Shown: piece after piece, positions 44,314 to 50,705 of the stretch
Position numbering within the stretch: position 1 is the stretch's first letter
Layout: each line of letters starts with the position of its first letter
NCBI RefSeq assembly: GCF_900230185.1
Contig: NZ_OCSR01000001.1
Location: 4,712,001 to 4,776,000 of the forward strand
Reading direction: 5' to 3'
DNA length: 64,000 bases
Source of the DNA: Burkholderia sp. OK233
GTDB taxonomy: Bacteria > Pseudomonadota > Gammaproteobacteria > Burkholderiales > Burkholderiaceae
Program-made: the position numbers and the translations under genes
The notes under the pieces: generated by a model
Told to the model about the DNA's origin: nothing
Databases searched by the model: none
Seen by the model: only the letters and a program-made list of their open reading frames with translations

Positions 44314-44404
44314 CTATCCGGCCTGGTTCGCGGCTGATTCGCGGCTGTGACTCAGGCGAGCCCAAAAGATCGAGCCTTATACCCAGGCCACGCGCAAAAA
44401 GCCT

Positions 44405-46579
44405 TTACTGTGCCTTCTTCACTTCCAGCCGGAACTTATGCAGCAACGGTTCCGTGTAGCCGCTCGGCTGTTCACGTCCTTCGAATACCAGCGCCTGCGC
44501 GGCCTTGAACGCCAGCGTGTCGAAGCCCGGCGCCATTGGCTGATAGTGCGGATCGCCCGCGTTCTGTTCGTCGACTACCTTCGCCATGCGCTTGAAGGTC
44601 TCTTCGACCAGCTCGCGCGTCACCACACCGTGATGCAGCCAGTTCGCAATGTGCTGGCTGGAGATCCGCAGCGTCGCACGGTCTTCCATCAGACCGACGT
44701 TGTGAATGTCCGGCACCTTTGAGCAGCCCACACCCTGATCGACCCAGCGCACCACGTAGCCGAGAATGCCTTGCGCGTTGTTCTCGACTTCGCTGCGGAT
44801 CTCGTCCGCGTTCCACTTCGCTTCGGCAACGACTGGAATCGTCAGCAAACCGTCGAGCAGTTCGTCGCGGACCTTCGAGTAGTCCGTGCGTTCGAGCTCC
44901 TGCTGAACCGCCTGCACGTCGACCTGGTGATAGTGCAGCGCGTGCAGCGTCGCGGCGGTCGGCGAGGGCACCCATGCGGTGTTCGCGCCGGCTTTCGGAT
45001 GCGCGATCTTCTGCTCGAGCATGGCGTGCATCAGGTCCGGCATGGCCCACATGCCCTTGCCGATCTGCGAGCGGCCACGCAGGCCCGCGCTCAAACCGAC
45101 CAGCACGTTGCTGCGCTCGTACGCGGCAATCCATGCGCTCGACTTCATATCGCCCTTGCGCATCATCGGGCCGGCTTCCATCGCCGTGTGCATTTCGTCG
45201 CCGGTGCGGTCGAGGAAACCCGTGTTGATGAACGCGACACGCTCGGACGCTTCGCCAATACAGGCGAGCAGGTTGACGCTGGTGCGGCGCTCCTCGTCCA
45301 TGATGCCCATCTTGATCGTGTTGCGCGGCAACTTCAGCAGGTCTTCGACGCGCGCGAACAGTTCGCTCGCGAACGCGATTTCGGCCGGGCCGTGCATTTT
45401 CGGCTTCACGATATAGATCGAACCGGTGCGCGAATTCAGCTTGTGCTTGCGGTCGTGCAGCGCGCACAACGTGGTGATGACGCCATCGAGAATGCCTTCC
45501 GGAATCTCCTGACCGTCTTTTGTCAGCACGGCCGGATTCGTCATCAGGTGACCGACGTTGCGGATAAACAGCAACGAGCGGCCATGCAGCTTGACCTTCG
45601 ACGAACCGTCCGCACCGGTGTACTCGTGATCGGCATTCAGACGGCGCGTAAAGGTCTTGCCACCCTTCGCAACTTCTTCCGTCAGGGTGCCGTTCATCAG
45701 GCCGAGCCAGTTGCGATACAGCTGGACCTTGTCGTTCGCATCGACAGCGGCAACGGAGTCTTCGCAGTCGATGATCGTGCTCACCGCGGCTTCGACCAGC
45801 ACATCCTTCACGTGGGCCGAATCGGTCTTGCCGATCGAATCGTTCGCGTCGATCTGGATTTCGAAGTGCAGGCCGTTGTGCTTCAACAGCACGGCGGACG
45901 GCGCGCTCGCGTCGCCCTGATAGCCGATGAACTGCACAGGCGTTTTCAGTTCGGTCTTGCCGCTCTTCAACGTGACGACGAGCTTGCCGCCTTCGACGCT
46001 ATACAGCGTGGCGTCGACGTGCGAGCCGTTCGCGAGCGGGGCTGCCTGGTCGAGAAACTTGCGGGCATAAGCGATCACTGCCGCGCCACGCACCGGGTTG
46101 AAGGCCTTCTGTTTTTCGGCGCCGTTGGTCTCGGGGATCGCATCGGTGCCGTACAGCGCGTCGTACAGGCTGCCCCAGCGTGCGTTGGCTGCGTTCAGCG
46201 CATAGCGCTGATTCGACAGCGGCACGACGAGCTGCGGGCCGGCCTGTTCGGCGATTTCGGTGTCCACATGGTCGGTCGTGGCTTTGACGCTCGCCGGCGA
46301 CGGCACGATGTAGCCGATGCCTTCGAGGAAGGCGTGGTACGCGCGCAGATCGCGCACCGGACCCGGATTGGCGCGATGCCAGGTGTCGAGTTCGGTTTGC
46401 AGGCGGTCGCGCTCGGCCAGCAGCGCACGGTTTTTCGGCGCCAGCTCATGCACGAGGACGTCGAAACCTGACCAGAATGCGGCGCTGTCGATTCCGGTGC
46501 CGGGCAGGGCTTCGGTTTCGACGAACTGGTCGAGGTTGGCGGCGACTTGCAGTCCACCGCGCGTGTTCATCTGAGTCAT
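44405..46579 (-). CDS. glcB: Malate synthase G
   Basis: Condenses glyoxylate and acetyl-CoA to malate, used in growth on glycolate or two-carbon compounds. 724 residues, the normal length for type G. Markers are ITDHVDTEIAEQAGPQLVVPLSNQRYALNAANARWGSLYDALYGTD, the ATIIDCEDSVAAVDANDK active-site block (Asp), TFTRRLNADHEYT, MGIMDEERRTSVNL and WAMPDLM. The start at 46579 has GGAG 7 nt upstream. The in-frame Met 39 nt earlier is not supported. It is downstream of glcG in one unit. Confidence 0.96.
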   Translation of the reverse strand: MTQMNTRGGLQVAANLDQFVETEALPGTGIDSAAFWSGFDVLVHELAPKNRALLAERDRLQTELDTWHRANPGPVRDLRAYHAFLEGIGYIVPSPASVKATTDHVDTEIAEQAGPQLVVPLSNQRYALNAANARWGSLYDALYGTDAIPETNGAEKQKAFNPVRGAAVIAYARKFLDQAAPLANGSHVDATLYSVEGGKLVVTLKSGKTELKTPVQFIGYQGDASAPSAVLLKHNGLHFEIQIDANDSIGKTDSAHVKDVLVEAAVSTIIDCEDSVAAVDANDKVQLYRNWLGLMNGTLTEEVAKGGKTFTRRLNADHEYTGADGSSKVKLHGRSLLFIRNVGHLMTNPAVLTKDGQEIPEGILDGVITTLCALHDRKHKLNSRTGSIYIVKPKMHGPAEIAFASELFARVEDLLKLPRNTIKMGIMDEERRTSVNLLACIGEASERVAFINTGFLDRTGDEMHTAMEAGPMMRKGDMKSSAWIAAYERSNVLVGLSAGLRGRSQIGKGMWAMPDLMHAMLEQKIAHPKAGANTAWVPSPTAATLHALHYHQVDVQAVQQELERTDYSKVRDELLDGLLTIPVVAEAKWNADEIRSEVENNAQGILGYVVRWVDQGVGCSKVPDIHNVGLMEDRATLRISSQHIANWLHHGVVTRELVEETFKRMAKVVDEQNAGDPHYQPMAPGFDTLAFKAAQALVFEGREQPSGYTEPLLHKFRLEVKKAQ

Positions 46580-46681
46580 CGACTGCTCCATCCTTGAATG
46601 GGACCGATGAGGGGGCATCGGTCCGTGTTGTGTTTCGTTTTTATTGCCGCGGCTTTGAATGGATTCCGAATGGATCCGAAC

Positions 46682-47086
46682 TTAAGCAGCGATTGCCTGA
46701 ATACCCGCCTTGGCGATTTGCGCGTCCTGATCCGACTTGACGCCCGACACGCCGACCGCGCCGACTACCTGGCCGTCGACGATCACCGGCACGCCGCCTT
46801 CCAGCGTGCCTTGCAGCGGCGCGCTCAGGAATGCCGTGCGGCCGTTGTTGATCATGTCTTCGTATACCTTGGTTTCGCGGCGGCCGATCGCCGAAGTGCG
46901 GGCTTTTTCCGTCGCGATGTACGAACTGGCCGGCGCGCTGCCGTCCAGACGCAGCATGCCGAGTTGATGGCCGCCGTCGTCGACCACCACGATGGCAACG
47001 GCCCACTGGTTCTTCTCGGCCTCCGCGCGGGCGGCTTCGAGGATTTGGGTCGTTTCGGCAACGGTCAACACGGGTTTGCTCAGCAT
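46682..47086 (-). CDS. glcG: GlcG/HbpS family heme-binding-like protein
   Basis: 134 residues of the GlcG/HbpS family: VAETTQILEAARAEAEKNQWAVAIVVVDDGGH, then GGVPVIVDGQVVGAVGVSG. In E. coli glcG lies between glcF and glcB in the glycolate operon. Its exact role is unclear. Some members bind heme or redox ligands. AGGA lies 9 nt before the start. It is 102 bp before glcB and 19 bp after the glcF relic. Confidence 0.92.
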   Translation of the reverse strand: MLSKPVLTVAETTQILEAARAEAEKNQWAVAIVVVDDGGHQLGMLRLDGSAPASSYIATEKARTSAIGRRETKVYEDMINNGRTAFLSAPLQGTLEGGVPVIVDGQVVGAVGVSGVKSDQDAQIAKAGIQAIAA

Positions 47087-47105
47087 AATGAATTTCCTGT
47101 TTCGT

Positions 47106-47515
47106 TTATGGTAGGGATGCTTCTACAAGTTCAATCCAGTGACGCACCGGAGTGTGCCCGGCGCCGTCCAGATGGGTCTGGCAACCGATGTTGACCATGG
47201 CGATCAACTGCCAGCTCGCTGACCCGCTGCGCTTTTGACGCATAGCGAGGGTCGTGGCGCAATAGATGTCTGTACTTCCTGACCAACGCGCCGCAGCCGC
47301 TCGCGGTTTGCGCGATTGCTCCGGCGCCGGCCCTGTCTTTGCCCGAGCGGTTCGATTGGGGATTTTACGTCCAAGCGCGGCCGGAAGAAACGGTCGCATC
47401 GCCCGGCCGGTTTCAGGCAGCGCGTCGAATCCCGCCGGATTCGCGATCGCGCGGCGCAAACTCTTGCGCAGCAGGCGTTCCGGGGCGGGCCGCTCAATAT
47501 GCCGCTCAATCCGCC
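47106..47515 (-). pseudogene. glcF: Relic of glcF (glycolate oxidase iron-sulfur subunit), missing N-terminus and centre
   Basis: On the minus strand a frame ending at 47106 gives the GlcF C-terminus NIGCQTHLDGAGHTPVRHWIELVEASL. Just upstream is PERLLRKSLRRAIANPAGF...AMRPFLPAALGRKIP, which resembles the segment that follows the two 4Fe-4S clusters in GlcF. The central ~160 residues with the Cys-rich CCG motifs that should lie between are absent, and the N-terminal 4Fe-4S part is gone as well. The frame stays open upstream as an accidental antisense shadow of the MOSC gene. It sits directly before glcG, as in E. coli glcDEFGB, so it is a decayed operon member. Family matches are from memory. 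Confidence 0.75.
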
Positions 47516-47612
47516 GCTCAGGTTCCGCGCGACCGACGTCCGGCAGTACGCGGCAGCGCTTTACAATCGGACATTGACACAAAAAACGCGTGTTCCCCAC
47601 ACCACCCACACT

Positions 47613-48488
47613 ATGCCTACCATCAGCGAGCTTTTCGTCTATCCGATCAAATCCTGCGCCGGCATTACGGTGAATGAAGCACGCCTGCTCGCCACCGGCC
47701 TCGAATACGACCGATGCTGGATGGTCACCGACCCGAACGGCGCGATGCTCACCCAGCGCGCGTATCCGCGCATGGCGCTGATCAGGGTCGAGCTCGGCGA
47801 ACATGAGCTCGTGATCCGCGCGCCGGGCATGAGTGAGTTGCGTACGCCGCTCGACGCCGCCGGGCTCAGCGCTCCGCACAAGGTGCAAACCGTGGTCTGG
47901 CGCGACGCGGCCTACGGACTCGACACCGGAGAAGCGAGCGCAGCATGGTTTTCGGCGTTTCTCGGCGTGCCGTCGCGGCTTCTGCGCTTCGATCCCGAAC
48001 GCGAACGGCGGGTCGATCCGGACTACACCGCTAGCGTCGCCGGGGCCACCACGTATTTCTCCGATGGTTTTCCGCTGCTGGTGATCGGCCAGGCCTCGCT
48101 CGACGATCTGAACGTGCGCCTGAACAATAAGGGCGCGCCGTCCATTCCGATCGACCGGTTTCGCCCAAACGTCGTGCTGACAGGGCTCGAAGCGTACGAA
48201 GAGGACTATGTCGAGAGTCTGAGTGTCGGCGGCGCAGCGGAGGAGGCCGTGGAACTGAAACTGGTCAAGCTGTGTGCGCGCTGCCCGATGCCGACCATCG
48301 ATCAGGCGAAGGGTGCACCCGATCCCGATTGGCCGAACGAACCTACGGACACGATGAGCGTCTACCGGGCGAATCCACAGCGGGAGGGTGCGGTGACTTT
48401 CGGCAACAATGCGCTCGTCGCGCGCGGGGCCGGGGCATGGCTGCGTGTCGGTCAAACGCTCGAGGCTGAATTGGGCTTTGGCGACTAA
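47613..48488 (+). CDS. MOSC-domain oxidoreductase (YcbX-like)
   Basis: 291 residues. The N-terminal beta-barrel domain opens ISELFVYPIKSCAGITVNEARL, and the MOSC domain follows with RPNVVLTG and the conserved Cys in KLCARCPMPTID (the expected molybdenum cofactor ligand). YcbX/mARC relatives reduce N-hydroxylated compounds with a Mo cofactor. The start at 47613 fits the family N-terminus. The stop is 8 bp from the stop of the convergent response regulator. Its upstream region contains the glcF relic. Confidence 0.9.
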   Translation: MPTISELFVYPIKSCAGITVNEARLLATGLEYDRCWMVTDPNGAMLTQRAYPRMALIRVELGEHELVIRAPGMSELRTPLDAAGLSAPHKVQTVVWRDAAYGLDTGEASAAWFSAFLGVPSRLLRFDPERERRVDPDYTASVAGATTYFSDGFPLLVIGQASLDDLNVRLNNKGAPSIPIDRFRPNVVLTGLEAYEEDYVESLSVGGAAEEAVELKLVKLCARCPMPTIDQAKGAPDPDWPNEPTDTMSVYRANPQREGAVTFGNNALVARGAGAWLRVGQTLEAELGFGD

Positions 48489-48496
48489 GGTGGCGA

Positions 48497-48877
48497 CTAA
48501 TGCCCGCCACGCCCGGTCAGCGCCGCAAGGATCACCGGCATCGGCACGGGTTTGACGAAATGATGATTGAATCCGGAGCGTAACGACTCGCGCCTGTCCT
48601 CGTCGCGCGCGAGGCCGGTCACGGCGACCAGCATGGGCGCCGGCGTGTCGGCCTCACGGCGGATGCGCCGGGCGACCGCGCGCCCGTCGAGACGCGGCAT
48701 TTCGACGTCGAGCAGCGCGGCGCCCGGGTGCCACGCGCAATACTGCGCGAGCGCGTCGAGGCCGTTGCGCGCGGTCCGGATATCGAAACCGTGTGCGCTG
48801 AAATAAAGTACGTAGGCGGCCAGCAGATCTGGATCGTCGTCGGCGATCAGGAGGCGTGCGGCATCATCAAAGGACAT
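48497..48877 (-). CDS. Single-domain response regulator
   Basis: 126-residue receiver domain without an output domain. It has the acidic cluster IADDDPD, phosphoacceptor Asp57 in LLDVEMPRLDG, Thr87 in AVTG and Lys109 in FVKP. Such proteins act by binding a partner rather than DNA. The start at 48877 has GGAG 7 nt upstream. The frame is open further to 48964 but without a ribosome site. It is divergent from the GAF histidine kinase, its probable partner. Confidence 0.9.
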   Translation of the reverse strand: MSFDDAARLLIADDDPDLLAAYVLYFSAHGFDIRTARNGLDALAQYCAWHPGAALLDVEMPRLDGRAVARRIRREADTPAPMLVAVTGLARDEDRRESLRSGFNHHFVKPVPMPVILAALTGRGGH

Positions 48878-48993
48878 CCGGCTTCTCCAGGTTGCGTACC
48901 TTGTATTGAGCAATTTGAAGTCCCGATAGAATCGGGGCTCACCATTCGGTTTTTCTTCGGTCATTCCGGCAAGGTATCCGACACGGCTTTCTT

Positions 48994-50202
48994 ATGAATA
49001 AATTACCGATTGGGGACGATGAGGAAGCGCGAATCGCACGGGATATCGAAGCGGTCAGCCGCATCGACGCCGTGCCCTCGATCCTGCGCCTGATCTGCAA
49101 GAACACCGGGATGGGCTTTGCAGCGGTCGCCCGGGTCACAGAGCAGAGCTGGACCGCCTGCGTGGTGCGGGACGAAGTGAACTTCGGTTTGGTCGCGGGC
49201 GGCCAGCTCGATTTGCACACCACGCTGTGTTTCGAATCGCGTGCGGCACGTGCGTCGATCGTGATCGACAATTTCAGCGAAGACCCGGTCTATCACGGCC
49301 ATCACACAGCGCGGATCTACAACCTGGGTAGTTATATTTCCGTACCGATCGTTTTGCCCGATGGCCGCTACTTCGGCAATCTCTGTGCAATCGACCCGAA
49401 CCCGAATGAGATCTCGAACGCGCGGACGCTGGGCATGTTCGAGGTATTCGCCGATCTGATCGCGATCCAGCTCGCCACGGAAGGCCGCCAGCGGGCGGCT
49501 GAGGCGGCGCTGTTCGACGAACGGGAAAATTCCGGCTTGCGCGAGCAGTTCATCGCCGTGCTTGGCCACGACCTGCGTAATCCGCTCTCCGCGGTCAGCG
49601 CGACCGCTGAACTGCTGACGCTGCGCAGGAATGAGCCCGACCTCGTGAAAATCGGTCAGCGTCTGAAGACCACGACGTCGCGTATGGCCCGCCTGATCGA
49701 CGACGTCATGGATTTCGCACGCGGCCGGCTCGGTTCCGGTATCGGCGTGTCGATCGAGGACGTCGACGATCTGGCGACCGCGTTGCGCGTGGTGGTCGCC
49801 GAAGCGCGCGAGGCCAATCCGGAGCGGATGCTGGCCGACGATATCGCGATCTCCACGTCGGTTCGTTGCGATCGCATGCGCGTCCAGCAACTCCTGTCGA
49901 ACCTGCTGGGCAATGCGATCACGCATGGCGCGGTCGAGTTACCGGTCACGGTGCAAGCGCGGGTGGAGAGCGGCGAGTTCGTGCTGACCGTGTCGAACGG
50001 CGGCAACGTGATCGCACCGGATATCTTGATCAAGGTGTTCGAGCCTTACTGGCGCCCACCTACCAGCAAGCCTGGCGGAGGCCTCGGGCTCGGCTTGTAT
50101 ATCTGCAAGCAGATCGTCGGCGCGCACGGCGGCACGCTCGATGTCAGATCGTGCGCCGCGGAAGGCACGGTGTTCGTCGCGAGGTTGCCCATCGGCGTTT
50201 GA
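48994..50202 (+). CDS. GAF-domain sensor histidine kinase, soluble
   Basis: 402 residues, no membrane helices. The N-terminal GAF domain (about residues 20-165) includes TLCFESRAARASIVIDNF and GSYISVPIVLPDGRYFGNLCAID. The HisKA H-box is GHDLRNPL, with His192. The HATPase_c domain has the N-box NLLGNAITHG and G-box GGGLGLGLYICKQIVGAHGG. The GAF region resembles that of phytochrome-like and light/oxygen sensors, but I see no chromophore Cys in the usual position. No Shine-Dalgarno is evident. It probably phosphorylates the divergent receiver protein. Confidence 0.9.
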   Translation: MNKLPIGDDEEARIARDIEAVSRIDAVPSILRLICKNTGMGFAAVARVTEQSWTACVVRDEVNFGLVAGGQLDLHTTLCFESRAARASIVIDNFSEDPVYHGHHTARIYNLGSYISVPIVLPDGRYFGNLCAIDPNPNEISNARTLGMFEVFADLIAIQLATEGRQRAAEAALFDERENSGLREQFIAVLGHDLRNPLSAVSATAELLTLRRNEPDLVKIGQRLKTTTSRMARLIDDVMDFARGRLGSGIGVSIEDVDDLATALRVVVAEAREANPERMLADDIAISTSVRCDRMRVQQLLSNLLGNAITHGAVELPVTVQARVESGEFVLTVSNGGNVIAPDILIKVFEPYWRPPTSKPGGGLGLGLYICKQIVGAHGGTLDVRSCAAEGTVFVARLPIGV

Positions 50203-50350
50203 GCGTGCGCGGCGAGTTCGTGCCGCGGTTCGATGCGCCGCATAGTGTTCCCACCAGAATCGCTGCCGGGCTGTCGAAGCCCGCGCTCGCGGCGTCGGCG
50301 GCCAGCCGACCGCGCTACTCACCATCATTAAGCGGAGCGCAGCACCGTTC

Positions 50351-50365
50351 GCACGTGCACGGTGC
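50351..50365 (+). promoter_or_regulatory. NtrC-like binding site 1
   Basis: GCAC-N7-GTGC (GCACGTGCACGGTGC) matches both half-sites of the NtrC consensus. It is nested in an 11-bp inverted repeat at 50338-50369 (CGCAGCACCGT / ACGGTGCTGCG). It lies about 130 bp before the sigma-54 promoter, a usual enhancer distance. Confidence 0.6.
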
Positions 50366-50371
50366 TGCGTC

Positions 50372-50386
50372 GCACCATCCCTGTGC
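50372..50386 (+). promoter_or_regulatory. NtrC-like binding site 2
   Basis: GCACCATCCCTGTGC, GCAC-N7-GTGC, exactly 21 bp downstream of site 1, so both sites face the same side of the DNA. Tandem NtrC sites at two-turn spacing are typical of cooperative enhancers. Confidence 0.55.
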
Positions 50387-50487
50387 CTCGCTGCATCAAG
50401 ACGTGCCACGCACCGTATTGGCAGCAAACCCATGTCATGTACCGCAAAGCCCCGTGTCACGGCGCCGCAGCGGGAATTTCACCCAAT

Positions 50488-50502
50488 TGGCACAACCTTT
50501 GC
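50488..50502 (+). promoter_or_regulatory. Sigma-54 (RpoN) promoter of nirB
   Basis: TGGCACAACCTTTGC. The GG (50489-50490) and GC (50501-50502) are exactly 10 bp apart, and both elements match the TGGCAC-N5-TTGC consensus. Transcription would start near 50513, directly before the first leader hairpin. Confidence 0.85.
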
Positions 50503-50514
50503 GTTAAGCCCTTC

Positions 50515-50590
50515 CAGCGGATCAACGTGGATCCGTTGCGAGTGCAACAACAGCGTACTCGCCGCAGCACAGGTCAGGACAACGGCGTCC
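50515..50590 (+). ncRNA. ANTAR-type two-hairpin leader RNA of nirB
   Basis: Hairpin P1: CGGATC (50518-50523), loop AACGTG, GATCCG (50530-50535), extendable by three pairs to 50515/50538. Hairpin P2: GGAC (50577-50580), loop AACGGC, GTCC (50587-50590). Both loops are hexamers with A in position 1 and G in position 4, as required for ANTAR-domain proteins such as NasR/NasT. P2 uses bases 50581-50590, the 5' arm of the terminator, so the two structures exclude each other. Nitrate could thus switch reading into nirB. No ANTAR protein gene is in the window. Confidence 0.7.
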
Positions 50591-50636
50591 CCCGAATTCA
50601 GTCATCGACTGGGTTCGCGGGACGCCGTTTTTATTT
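50581..50636 (+). terminator. Leader terminator (attenuator) before nirB
   Basis: AACGGCGTCCC (50581-50591) pairs perfectly with GGGACGCCGTT (50619-50629), with inner pairs CGAA/TTCG and CAGTC/GACTG, followed by a T-run. It is an intrinsic terminator placed 70 bp before the nirB start and well after the sigma-54 start. Its 5' arm overlaps antiterminator hairpin P2. Confidence 0.85.
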
Positions 50637-50705
50637 CCGGAATCGCTTTCGCGCAGCAGCCAACCGGCAGCGATTCGAGCCCAGCACATTGAGGAAGCCG
50701 CGGTC

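Larger units (their letters stand above)
50203..50705 (+). promoter_or_regulatory. Control region and leader of nirB
   Basis: 503 bp without a gene. It contains, in order, a strong inverted repeat with two NtrC-like sites (50338-50386), a sigma-54 promoter (50488-50502), two hexaloop hairpins and a terminator (50515-50636), and then 70 bp to the nirB ATG with AGGA 10 nt upstream. These parts are listed separately. Confidence 0.75.

Noticed and set aside
47106..48455. A 449-residue minus-strand open frame
   Set aside because: The first two thirds are antisense to the MOSC gene and have no ribosome site or domain. Only the tail is meaningful, and it is listed as the glcF relic.
50338..50369. 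The strong inverted repeat after the histidine kinase as its terminator
   Set aside because: It has no T-run and its half-sites fit tandem NtrC sites upstream of a sigma-54 promoter better. A double role is still possible.
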